Source: an uncultured Steroidobacter sp. (GTDB taxonomy: Bacteria > Pseudomonadota > Gammaproteobacteria > Steroidobacterales > Steroidobacteraceae). From it: a stretch of DNA of 30,529 nt. How positions within the stretch are numbered: position 1 is the stretch's first letter; the number at the start of each line of letters is the position of its first letter. Positions 13,264-21,430 of this stretch are shown piece by piece. The translations under genes and the position numbers were made by a program. The notes under the pieces were generated by a model. It made no database searches, was not told the DNA's origin, and saw only the letters and a program-made list of their open reading frames with translations. Location of the stretch: assembly GCF_937958065.1 (NCBI RefSeq), contig NZ_CALFXI010000044.1:1-30529 (forward strand). Direction: 5' to 3'.

Positions 13264-16200
13264 CTACCGGATCGAGTCCATCAGCCGCTGCGCTTCCTGC
13301 TTCTGGCTGGGATTACCTTCCGAGAGCACCTCGTCGAGGATGCTGCGGGCGCCGTCGGGGTCGCCCATGTCCATGTAGGCGCGCGCCAGGTCGAGCTTGG
13401 TGCCGACCTCGCTCATGGTCACCGGCTCCAGCTCGGACAGCTCCATCTCGGTCGCCAGGGCGTGACGTTGCGTCGGCTCGCGGTCTTCGTTCGAGGACAG
13501 CGGCTCACCGACATCCAGATCGAGGCCGCCGCCGCGCGCCACTTCCTGCGTGCGCTCGTCGCTGCCGAACACGTCGCTGGAGAAGATGTCGTCGTCCTTG
13601 CGCGGCTGACGCACGGTGTCGGTGCTCGGGCGCGCTTCGCTCAGATCGTCCAGATCCAGGTCGATGTCCGTCAGCGCCAGCGAGCTCTTCATCGACGCCG
13701 TCGAATCCACATCCGGGCGCGGATGCTCGGCCGTGTCGCCACCGCCGCCGGTCAGATCCACCTGGTCGATATAGATCGTGCCGGTGCTCTCGATGTCGCC
13801 ATCGAAGCGCTCCGGGATTCGCGGCGCTTCCATGGTGCGATCGAAGCTGCTCAGCGACGGTGCCAGCTGGGTCATCTCGTCATCGCGCAGCGGGCGCACG
13901 TCTTCGATCGTGTCCTTGTCGAGCGAATGCGTATCTTCCAGGGCCCGGCCCTGGTCGAGCGAATCCGCATCCAGGCCCAGATCGTCGATCGACAGCTCGG
14001 CGGTATCGCCGGTGCTGGTGCCCTTGTTGAACAAGGCGGTGTCGACCTTCTCGCGCACGGTCTGCGCGGTGCGATCGATCATCGGCGACTCGATGGTCGG
14101 CGTTTCCTGCGTGCGGGCCAGCGCGTCGATTTCGCGGGTGCGCTGTTCCTGGGTGTCGTCGTCGTTCGGCTCGTCGAGCAGGAAGTCCAGGTCGCTCGCG
14201 ACCTGCGTGGCGTCGTTCGGACCGCGGCGCTCGCCGCTCGAGAATTCCAGATCCAGGCCCTGGCGCTCCTCGCCCGAAGGCTCGGCGAACAGATCGACGT
14301 CGACGCGGTTCTCGCCGCCTTCCAGGTTCACGTCGACCAGGCCGACATGGCTGCCCTCGCCCTTGAACATGTCGTTCTCGGGGGCGATCTGCTTGCCCAT
14401 GATCAGGACCTTGTCCCACTCGCCCGGCGCCTCGTCCGCACGGGTCTCGTACAGATCGCGCGCGGTGTCGAGGAATAGATCCTTGTTGCCCCAGACGAAG
14501 TAGATCTCCAGCAGCTTCAGCTTCAGGTCGCGGCGCGACGGCTCGCGGTCGATGGCGATCTTCACCAGATCCGCGGCCTGGTCGTAGAGACCATAGGCCA
14601 TGTGGAAGTCGGCCTCGGCCAGCGCGTCCTGCTGATCGAAGCGGACTGCGGATTCGCTGCTCAACGTGTCGTCGGCGGCGAGAGCTGCGGCCGGCGCTGC
14701 AGCGGCGGCGGGCTCGAAGCCGCGAGCGGGCTCACGACGCGCGGTCGGAGCCGGATCGCCGAAATCCAGATCTTCGTCGAGATTGGTCTTCACCAGACCG
14801 GCGTCGTCCTCGCCTTCGACGAGGAACGCATCGGCGCGGCCGCCCTTGCTGGCCGGCGCGAGGGCGCGGGCCGGACGCTCGGACGGCGGATCGAACGCCA
14901 GCGGCGCATCCAACGAATCGAGCGAGTCGTCGTCGGCTCCACGACGACGACGCATGAACAACACACCGACAATGACGGCCAGACCCAGCGCGACCACCGC
15001 CCACCAGTACTCGGTGATGCGTTCGACCAGTGTCGGCTCGGGAGCGGGCGCAGGCGGCGGCGCCTTGGCACGCGGCGCTTTCCGAGGTGGTTCCGCGGCG
15101 GGCTCTTCTGCAGCCGAAGCCGGCTCGCTGGCAGTCGGCGCCTCGGCCTCGATTGGCGGCGTCTGCTGCTGTTCGGCCGGCGGTTCGGCGGGCGTCGGGT
15201 CAACATTGCGCTGCGCCTGAGCCAGGCCAGGGTTTTCGACTTCGAGACGGCGATCCGGGGGCGTAGCCGCGCCCGGGGCAGTCGGCGCGGACGGCTGCGG
15301 CTGTTGAGCCTGCGTCTGCGGAGCCGGTGCCGGCGTCGGCGCAGTCGTCGTTTCTTGCGGCGTCACCAGCCGCAGGCGATCGGTTGCAGGAGGCGTGTCG
15401 GCGACGATGCCACCCGCCCACTCCGCCGTCTGCCGCGACACTTCCGCGGTGGCTTCCTCACTGGAGATCGCTTCGATCTCGGACAATTCAGGAATGCGCA
15501 GCACGCTGCCAGCACGCAGTCGGTTGATGTTGTTGCCGCTGAACGCCTGCGGGTTGGCGCGGAACAGCGCGATCATGGTGCGGTTGTTGACGCGACGGTT
15601 GCCGGGGTTCGCCGCGGCCGCGATCTTCGACAAGGTGTCGTTGCGCTGAACCGTGTATTCGCTGCCGGGCGACGCGAAGATCTGTTGCTCGGTCGACGGC
15701 TCGGTGCGCTGAGCGGTCGGCTCGGGCGCCGGCGTTGCACTCGGTGTCGGAGCAGGAGCCGGGACAGGAGCAGGAGCGGACGCCGGTTCGGGCGCGGGCG
15801 CCGGACGACGCTCGATACGACCTTCCGCGGTCGTCGCCGACTGCGGCGTCGTGACCGGAGCGGGCGCCTGATTCTGGGACGGCATGAACACCGGCGGATC
15901 GAGCAGCACGGTGTATTCGCGAACCAGCCGGCCACGGGCCCAGTTCGCCTCGACCAGCAACGTCACATACGGTTCGGTGACCGAACGATTCGAGGTGACC
16001 TTGATGGTCGCCTTGCCCTCGCGGTTGCGGCTGACCGCGAAATCGAAGTTGCTCAGGTACGCGGGACGATCGATGCCATAGCGGGAGAAGACGTCCTGGC
16101 TGGCCAGGGCGACCTTGAGGCTGCCCAACTCCTCGGCAGTCGGCGACAGCAGCTCGATTTCCGCATCGAAAGGCTGATTGAGCGCGGAATTGAGGCGGAT

Positions 16201-16281
16201 CTCCCCCAGTCCCAGCGCGTACAGCGTCACAGGGGACAGCAGGGCGCCCGTCAGCAGCAGGCGCGGCAGGTGTCTTCTCAT
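13264..16281 (-). CDS. fimV: FimV-type polar hub / pilus assembly protein
   Basis: Large bitopic inner-membrane protein that in Pseudomonas organises the cell pole and supports type IV pilus assembly and cAMP signalling. Starting at the ATG at 16281 (GGGAG 6 nt upstream; an in-frame GTG at 16287 overlaps this site) it has 1005 residues. Order of parts: signal sequence to about residue 24; conserved FimV N-domain with LGEIRLNSALNQPFDAEI (25–43); Pro/Ala-rich linker; LysM domain (~208–264, YTVQRNDTLSKIAA); second Pro/Ala-rich linker; transmembrane helix at 425–443 followed by RRRR; a long acidic, Asp-rich cytoplasmic region with TPR-like helices (~560–640); and the conserved C-terminal helical domain (TKLDLARAYMDMGDPDGARSILDEVL). 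It is followed by a probable terminator. Confidence 0.93.
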   Translation of the reverse strand: MRRHLPRLLLTGALLSPVTLYALGLGEIRLNSALNQPFDAEIELLSPTAEELGSLKVALASQDVFSRYGIDRPAYLSNFDFAVSRNREGKATIKVTSNRSVTEPYVTLLVEANWARGRLVREYTVLLDPPVFMPSQNQAPAPVTTPQSATTAEGRIERRPAPAPEPASAPAPVPAPAPTPSATPAPEPTAQRTEPSTEQQIFASPGSEYTVQRNDTLSKIAAAANPGNRRVNNRTMIALFRANPQAFSGNNINRLRAGSVLRIPELSEIEAISSEEATAEVSRQTAEWAGGIVADTPPATDRLRLVTPQETTTAPTPAPAPQTQAQQPQPSAPTAPGAATPPDRRLEVENPGLAQAQRNVDPTPAEPPAEQQQTPPIEAEAPTASEPASAAEEPAAEPPRKAPRAKAPPPAPAPEPTLVERITEYWWAVVALGLAVIVGVLFMRRRRGADDDSLDSLDAPLAFDPPSERPARALAPASKGGRADAFLVEGEDDAGLVKTNLDEDLDFGDPAPTARREPARGFEPAAAAAPAAALAADDTLSSESAVRFDQQDALAEADFHMAYGLYDQAADLVKIAIDREPSRRDLKLKLLEIYFVWGNKDLFLDTARDLYETRADEAPGEWDKVLIMGKQIAPENDMFKGEGSHVGLVDVNLEGGENRVDVDLFAEPSGEERQGLDLEFSSGERRGPNDATQVASDLDFLLDEPNDDDTQEQRTREIDALARTQETPTIESPMIDRTAQTVREKVDTALFNKGTSTGDTAELSIDDLGLDADSLDQGRALEDTHSLDKDTIEDVRPLRDDEMTQLAPSLSSFDRTMEAPRIPERFDGDIESTGTIYIDQVDLTGGGGDTAEHPRPDVDSTASMKSSLALTDIDLDLDDLSEARPSTDTVRQPRKDDDIFSSDVFGSDERTQEVARGGGLDLDVGEPLSSNEDREPTQRHALATEMELSELEPVTMSEVGTKLDLARAYMDMGDPDGARSILDEVLSEGNPSQKQEAQRLMDSIR

Positions 16282-16403
16282 CAGCACTCCCGGTACGTGT
16301 CCCGAAGCATCCTTTTGCGAGATGTCAGGGAGCTTGCCCCAAGGCGTTATGCAACGACCTTATGACAAGCGCCCTGGCTACAGATGACCAGCGCGCTTGA
16401 CGC

Positions 16404-16432
16404 GGAAGTGCATGAAAACTTCATGTGCTTCC
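16404..16432. promoter_or_regulatory. 29-bp dyad between asd and fimV
   Basis: GGAAG-TG-CATGAA, three bases, then TTCATG-TG-CTTCC forms a near-perfect inverted repeat; only the TG/TG step breaks pairing. It lies 24 bp after the asd stop and 122 bp before the fimV start. No T-run follows on the minus strand, so it is a poor intrinsic terminator. It may be an operator for fimV or a transcript 3'-end stem. No known regulator site was recognised. Confidence 0.4.
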
Positions 16433-16456
16433 TGACGTTAGGCGCGCAACTATAGC

Positions 16457-17479
16457 TCACAAATACTGTTTCACCAAAATCTCGGCGATTTGGACGCTAT
16501 TTAACGCCGCTCCCTTGCGAACGTTATCGGACACAATCCACAGATTTAGACCCCGGTCATGACTGATGTCCTCCCGGATGCGTCCCACGAACACCGGATC
16601 GGTCCCGGCGGCCTCGGTGACGGCAGTGGGATACCCGCCGGGCTTGCGCTCGTCCATCAGCACCACCCCAGGCGCCTTGCTCAGCAGTTCCCTGGCTTCG
16701 CCCTCGGTGAGCTTGCGCCGGGTTTCGATGCTGACGGCTTCGGAATGGCCCACGAACACGCCGACGCGCACCGCGGTGGCGTTCACCTTGATGTTCTTGT
16801 CTTCGAAGATCTTCTGGGTTTCCCAGAACATCTTCATTTCTTCCTTGGTGTAGCCGTTGTCCAGGAACACGTCGATCTGCGGCACGCAGTTGAACGCGAT
16901 CTGCTTGGCGATCACCTTCGGGGTCACCGTGCCGCCCTTGAGCAGGGTCTCGGTCTGCGACTGCAGCTCGTCCATCGCCTTCTGACCGCCGCCCGACACC
17001 GACTGATAGGTCGCCACGTTGATGCGCTCGATGCCGGCGGCATCGTGCAGCGGCTTCAACGCCACCAGCATCTGCATGGTCGAGCAGTTCGGGTTGGCGA
17101 TGATGTTGTGCTTCTTGTAGCCCGCGATGGCGTGCGGATTGACCTCGGTCACCACCAGCGGGATGTCGTCCTGGTAACGGAACTGCGAGGTGTTGTCGAC
17201 CACCACGCAGCCGGCCTGGGCGGCGCGCACCGCGTGCACTTTGGAAACGCTGGCGCCGGCCGAGAACAGGCCGACCTGCGCCCGGCTGAAGTCGAACGTC
17301 TCCACATCCAGCACCGGCACTTCTTTGCCCTGGAAGCGAATGGTTTTGCCGACGGATTTGGCGCTCGCCAGGGGAAACAGCTCGCCCACGGGAAAATTGC
17401 GCTGCTCCAGAATCGACAGCATGTTGCCGCCGACCAGACCAGTCGCCCCCAAAACCGCCACGTTCCAACGCTTGCTCAT
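16457..17479 (-). CDS. asd: Aspartate-semialdehyde dehydrogenase
   Basis: NADPH-dependent enzyme that reduces aspartyl phosphate to aspartate semialdehyde, feeding lysine, diaminopimelate, methionine and threonine synthesis. The ATG at 17479 gives 340 residues beginning MSKRWNVAVLGATGLVGGNML, with the NADP-binding GATGxVG at 11–17. The active-site Cys is C132 in IIANPNCSTMQ; the SVSGGGQKAMDEL and HSEAVSIE segments follow. The frame is open ten codons upstream to a GTG at 17509, but the ATG fits the family better. Adjacent to fimV as in Pseudomonas; the leu genes often found upstream are not here. Confidence 0.95.
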   Translation of the reverse strand: MSKRWNVAVLGATGLVGGNMLSILEQRNFPVGELFPLASAKSVGKTIRFQGKEVPVLDVETFDFSRAQVGLFSAGASVSKVHAVRAAQAGCVVVDNTSQFRYQDDIPLVVTEVNPHAIAGYKKHNIIANPNCSTMQMLVALKPLHDAAGIERINVATYQSVSGGGQKAMDELQSQTETLLKGGTVTPKVIAKQIAFNCVPQIDVFLDNGYTKEEMKMFWETQKIFEDKNIKVNATAVRVGVFVGHSEAVSIETRRKLTEGEARELLSKAPGVVLMDERKPGGYPTAVTEAAGTDPVFVGRIREDISHDRGLNLWIVSDNVRKGAALNSVQIAEILVKQYL

Positions 17480-17543
17480 GACTCCAGACTCAGTTACTCG
17501 CCAATGCACCGGCTGCGCGACACCATGCCGTCAGCCTGAATGA

Positions 17544-17626
17544 GGGGACACATCTATTTTTCCTGCGGATCCGCGGCCGGCGGGCTCGGCCGGTCAGCGT
17601 GCGGAAAATAGATCTGTCCCCTTTTT
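17544..17626. repeat. Inverted repeat with GGGGACA ends
   Basis: The left arm (17544–17563) reads GGGGACACATCTATTTTTCC; the right arm (17603–17621) is the reverse complement of GGGGACAGATCTATTTTCC. They differ by one base and one T. The 39-bp spacer is GC-rich and contains nested CCGCGG and GGCCGG dyads; its CGGGCTCGGCCGG also occurs at the start of the copy 1 foldback spacer (4588–4600). Five T's follow on the plus strand, so the stem could terminate plus-strand transcription, but no gene is transcribed that way here. A/T-rich arms ending in GGGGACA recur around many proteobacterial genes and may be a mobile repeat; that link is from memory and unverified. Confidence 0.75.
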
Positions 17627-17661
17627 AACCTAAGCTGCCAAATCGGGCCGCGCACACTACC

Positions 17662-18768
17662 TCAATCGCCGCCAGGAAGCAGCGTCCCAAGCGCGAATTT
17701 GCTCTTTACGTCCGCATTCTGGGCGCGCTGGCGCAGATAGTGATCCATCAGCACCAGCGCCAGCATCGCCTCGGCGATGGGTGTGGCGCGCAGTCCCACA
17801 CAAGGGTCGTGCCGCCCGGTCGTGACGACCTCGACCGGATTGCCGTCCACATCGATGGAGCGCCCCGGCACGATGATGCTGGAGGTGGGCTTGAGCGCGA
17901 TGCTCACCAGGATGTCCTGGCCCGAGGAAATGCCGCCAAGCACGCCGCCCGCATTGTTCGAGAGAAATCCCCGAGGCGTGATTTCATCGCGATGCTCGCT
18001 GCCCTTCTGGCTCACGCTCGCGAAGCCGGCGCCGATCTCGACGCCTTTCACCGCATTGATGCTCATCATCGCAAAGGCGATGTCGGCATCCAGCCGATCG
18101 AAGACCGGCTCGCCGAGCCCCGCCGGCACACCGCTCGCGATCACGTTGACGCGCGCCCCGACTGAATCGCCGTCGCGGCGCAGATTGATCATGTATTCCT
18201 CGAGCTCCTCCAACCGGGACGGATCGGGGCTGAAGAACGGATTGTCGTAAACCGTCGCCAGCGATTTCGGCTCGAGCACCAGTGGGCCAAGCTGCGCGAG
18301 ATATCCCTGAATGGTCACATTGAGCCGCTCGCGCAAATATTTGCGAGCGATCGCACCCGCCGCGACACGCATCACCGTTTCGCGCGCCGAGGAGCGTCCG
18401 CCGCCACGATAGTCGCGAAAACCATATTTCTGCTGATAGGTGTAATCGGCGTGCCCGGGACGGAAACGATCCTTGATCTTTTCGTAGTCGCGCGAACGCT
18501 GATCCGTGTTCTCGATCAGCAACCCGATCGGCGTGCCGGTGGTGCGACCTTCGAACACGCCGGAGAGGATCCTCACCTGATCCGGCTCCTTGCGCTGGCT
18601 GGTGTGCCGCGAGGTGCCGGTGCGACGCCGTTCCAGCTCCGGCTGAATGTCGTCTTCGGACAATGCCAGCCCCGGCGGACAGCCGTCGACGATGCAGCCG
18701 AGCGCGGGCCCGTGGCTTTCGCCGAAGGTCGTGACAGTGAACAGCTTGCCTAGGGTATTGCCGGACAT
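17662..18768 (-). CDS. aroC: Chorismate synthase
   Basis: Converts 5-enolpyruvylshikimate-3-phosphate to chorismate, the last shared step of aromatic amino acid synthesis, with reduced FMN as cofactor. The 368-residue length is typical. Family signatures are present: GESHGPALGCIVDGCPPGL at 16–34, RGGGRSSARETVMRVAAGAIA in the middle, and RHDPCVGLRATPIAEAMLALVLMDH near the C-terminus. It begins at ATG 18768 with no clear Shine-Dalgarno. A TAGAAT lies about 58 bp upstream on the same strand, without a recognisable -35. The preceding gene, prmB, is its usual neighbour in gammaproteobacteria. Confidence 0.96.
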   Translation of the reverse strand: MSGNTLGKLFTVTTFGESHGPALGCIVDGCPPGLALSEDDIQPELERRRTGTSRHTSQRKEPDQVRILSGVFEGRTTGTPIGLLIENTDQRSRDYEKIKDRFRPGHADYTYQQKYGFRDYRGGGRSSARETVMRVAAGAIARKYLRERLNVTIQGYLAQLGPLVLEPKSLATVYDNPFFSPDPSRLEELEEYMINLRRDGDSVGARVNVIASGVPAGLGEPVFDRLDADIAFAMMSINAVKGVEIGAGFASVSQKGSEHRDEITPRGFLSNNAGGVLGGISSGQDILVSIALKPTSSIIVPGRSIDVDGNPVEVVTTGRHDPCVGLRATPIAEAMLALVLMDHYLRQRAQNADVKSKFALGTLLPGGD

Positions 18769-18872
18769 TGCAATGGAAATGACTGGTAACGGGTGGCGAA
18801 CGACGGCTCGGAAGCGACGGCCAGGATTCTACCCACAGACCGGCTGGCCCCGCGCTGCGCCCTGCTCGCGTT

Positions 18873-19886
18873 TTACAGACTTTTTTCGTGCCGCGCGCCC
18901 AGCTCTTCTCTGGTAAGCAGGAACACCCCGCCGCCGCCGCGCTCGAATTCCAGCCAGGTGAACGGCATTCGGGGCCGCGCCGCGACCAGCGCATCCTCGG
19001 AATTGCCCACCTCGACGATCAATATTCCCTGCGGCCGCAGATGCGCGGCCGCCTGATCGATGATCCGGTGCACGATGTCGAGACCATCGCTGCCGCCATG
19101 CAAGCCCATCACCGGCTCGCGGCGATACTCTTCGGGCAGGCTCGCCAGCTCGTCATCGCCGACATACGGCGGATTGGAGACGATCACGTCGTAGCTCTCG
19201 TCCTGCAGGCTGTCGAACACGTCCGACCGCACCGCGCGCACGCGTTGCTGAACGCCATGACGCTCGATGTTCTTGCGCGTCACGGCCAGGGCATCGGGCG
19301 ACAGATCCGCCGCATCGACTTTCGCTTTCGGGAATGCCAGCGCACTGGCGATCGCGATACAGCCCGAGCCGGTGCCGATGTCCAGAATGCGACGCACCCT
19401 GGCGGGATCGATCCAGGGACGAAACTGCGCTTCGATCAGCTCGGCGATCGGCGAGCGCGGCACCAGGACCCGATCGTCGACGTAGAACTCATGGCCCGCG
19501 AACCACATGCGATGCGTGAGATAAGCAGCCGGCACACGCTCGCGAATGCGCCGCTCGATCAGGCCGAGCGCCTTGGTTCGCTGCGCGGCCTTGAGCGTCT
19601 GGCCGTAGACTTCGTCCGCTTCGTCGTGGCGCAGGCCGGCGGCGAAAAACACCAGCTCGGCGGCTTCGTCGACGGCGTTGTCGGTGCCATGCCCGAACCA
19701 CAGCTCGGCGTGCGCAAAGCGTTCGGCAGCGAAGCTGATGAGCTGGGCCACGGTGGCAGGCTCGGGCGCGCCCGCGACGGGTGAAACCGCCGTTTTTGCC
19801 CCACGAGCCTTGCTCGGGCCGGCGCGTCCCGGGATGGAACGCAGTTTCGAAGTGGACTTCCTGGAGGCGGTTTTCTTGGCAGGCAT
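18873..19886 (-). CDS. prmB: Ribosomal protein L3 N5-glutamine methyltransferase
   Basis: SAM-dependent methyltransferase that modifies a glutamine in ribosomal protein L3 during 50S assembly. From the ATG at 19886 the product is 337 residues. Seen directly: the SAM-binding LDIGTGSGCIAIA at 168–180 and the catalytic NPPY at 238–241. The FGHGTDNAVDEA segment near residue 64 is characteristic of PrmB rather than the RF methylase PrmC. The first ~45 residues are a Lys/Arg/Ala/Pro-rich tail (PAKKTASRK and similar) not found in E. coli PrmB; translation may start later, but no ATG lies between. A TTG at 19913 would add nine codons. The divergent SCO gene starts only 27 bp away. Confidence 0.9.
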   Translation of the reverse strand: MPAKKTASRKSTSKLRSIPGRAGPSKARGAKTAVSPVAGAPEPATVAQLISFAAERFAHAELWFGHGTDNAVDEAAELVFFAAGLRHDEADEVYGQTLKAAQRTKALGLIERRIRERVPAAYLTHRMWFAGHEFYVDDRVLVPRSPIAELIEAQFRPWIDPARVRRILDIGTGSGCIAIASALAFPKAKVDAADLSPDALAVTRKNIERHGVQQRVRAVRSDVFDSLQDESYDVIVSNPPYVGDDELASLPEEYRREPVMGLHGGSDGLDIVHRIIDQAAAHLRPQGILIVEVGNSEDALVAARPRMPFTWLEFERGGGGVFLLTREELGARHEKSL

Positions 19887-19913
19887 GCGATACTTCGCGC
19901 CACGAGGAGACAA

Positions 19914-20552
19914 ATGAGTCGAGCAAAATCGATTGGACTCGCGGCGTTGGTCGCTATTGTAGCGATAGCGGCAGGCATGCTGCTGTCACGCGCGCTGCTG
20001 AATGGCCCCGGCGGCCCCACCCTGGCCAAGGCCACGCTGATCGAGCCGGCCCGGCCGCTGCCGCCCATGGCATTCATCGACCAGCAAGGTCAGCCGTTCG
20101 GGCTGGAGCAGCTGCGCGGCCACTGGAGCATTCTGTTTTTCGGCTTCACCTCGTGCCCCGACGTATGTCCGATGACGCTGGCCTTGCTGGCGCAGGTCGA
20201 GAAAAAGCTCGCCGACCTGCCGGCCGAACAGCGCCCGCACGTCGTGCTGGTGTCCGTGGATCCCAAACGGGATACGCCGGAGCGGCTGGCGCAGTATGTG
20301 AAGTCGTTCAGCCCGACGTTCACCGGAATCACCGGCGAGCAGTCGGCCGTTCAGGAATTCGCGCTGAAGATGGGCGTGCCCGTGGCGATCACGGAGCAGC
20401 CCGGCGGCAACTACACGGTGGATCACTCCGCCGCGATTTTCGTGGTCGACCCGAGCGGCGCGCTGCGTGCCCTGTCCTCGACGCCGCACGAAGTCCCGAT
20501 CATCGCTGAAGACTATCGCAGCCTGGTCGCCGCCTATCCGCCGTCCACATGA
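19914..20552 (+). CDS. SCO1/SenC-family copper chaperone
   Basis: Membrane-anchored thioredoxin-fold protein that delivers copper to cytochrome c oxidase CuA or keeps its cysteines reduced. The 212-residue product has an N-terminal transmembrane anchor at about 7–26 and the copper site C81–C85 (TSCPDVCP) with H171 (VDHSAAIFVVDPSG). The ATG has a GAGGAG 4–9 nt upstream. The stop overlaps the psd start by 4 bp. It lies 27 bp from the divergent prmB, so its promoter must sit in the start of prmB or in that narrow gap. No cytochrome oxidase gene is in the window. Confidence 0.93.
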   Translation: MSRAKSIGLAALVAIVAIAAGMLLSRALLNGPGGPTLAKATLIEPARPLPPMAFIDQQGQPFGLEQLRGHWSILFFGFTSCPDVCPMTLALLAQVEKKLADLPAEQRPHVVLVSVDPKRDTPERLAQYVKSFSPTFTGITGEQSAVQEFALKMGVPVAITEQPGGNYTVDHSAAIFVVDPSGALRALSSTPHEVPIIAEDYRSLVAAYPPST

Positions 20553-21430
20553 CCGAAGTGCCCGACGTGAGTACTGGCGACCGGCTGTTCGCCGCGCTTC
20601 AGTACGTCCTGCCCAAACATCTGATGTCGCGCGCGATCTACTCGATCACGCGCAGCGAGTCGGCGTTCGTCAAGAACACCTTCCTGCGCATCTTCCTCAA
20701 TCTGTTCGACATCAACATGGCGGAGGCGGCGCAGCCGGACCCCTTCGCCTATCGCACCTTCAACGAGTTCTTCACTCGCGCCCTGAAGCCCGGCGCCCGC
20801 CCGATCGCGATCGAGCAGGAATTCATCGTCAGCCCGGTCGATGGCACGGTGAGCCAGGTCGGCGAGCTGCTGAACGAATCGATCCTGCAGGCCAAGGGTC
20901 AGCACTACACGCTGCAGGAGTTGCTGGCTGGCGACGAGGAATCGATCACCACGTACCGCAACGGCAGCTTCGCGTGCATCTATCTCGCGCCGTACAACTA
21001 TCACCGCATTCACATGCCGTACGCGGGCACGGCGTTCAAGAACATTTATGTGCCGGGCGAGCTGTTCAGCGTAAACGCCTCGACCGCGCGCGCGGTGCCT
21101 CGGGTGTTCGCGCGCAATGAACGTCTGATTTGTGAGTTCACGACGCCGATCGGGCGAGTCGCGGTCATTCTGGTGGGCGCGCTGCACGTCGGCAGCATCG
21201 AAACGGTGCACTGTGGCGAAGTGAATCCGCCGCCGCGGCGTCGCAAGCAGCCGGAAATCATCGCCAGAGGCGTCGGTCACGAATTCGACAAAGGCGAGGA
21301 ACTGGGCCGCTTCAACATGGGCTCGACCGTGGTACTGCTGTTCGAGCGTGGCCGCATCCATTGGGAGTCGTCGCTGCACCCGAATACGACAGTGCAGCTC
21401 GGCCGTCCCATCGCCCGGATCGTCCGATGA
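20549..21430 (+). CDS. psd: Phosphatidylserine decarboxylase proenzyme
   Basis: Pyruvoyl-dependent inner-membrane enzyme that makes phosphatidylethanolamine from phosphatidylserine. The 293-residue product matches the bacterial type I enzyme. Self-cleavage should occur at MGST (G258–S259), where E. coli has LGST, leaving the pyruvoyl group on a short alpha chain. Other landmarks: SPVDGT with D98, APYNYHRIHMP with H152 and H155, and FNEFFTRALKPGARPI. It overlaps the SCO gene upstream and epmA downstream by 4 bp each (ATGA), so all three should be translated from one message. In E. coli psd and epmA (genX) are also neighbours. Confidence 0.95.
   Translation: MTEVPDVSTGDRLFAALQYVLPKHLMSRAIYSITRSESAFVKNTFLRIFLNLFDINMAEAAQPDPFAYRTFNEFFTRALKPGARPIAIEQEFIVSPVDGTVSQVGELLNESILQAKGQHYTLQELLAGDEESITTYRNGSFACIYLAPYNYHRIHMPYAGTAFKNIYVPGELFSVNASTARAVPRVFARNERLICEFTTPIGRVAVILVGALHVGSIETVHCGEVNPPPRRRKQPEIIARGVGHEFDKGEELGRFNMGSTVVLLFERGRIHWESSLHPNTTVQLGRPIARIVR

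Noticed and set aside
14602..16365. Long plus-strand frame opposite fimV
   Set aside because: Arg/Gly-rich with no domain; fimV on the other strand has full domain order, signal peptide and ribosome site.
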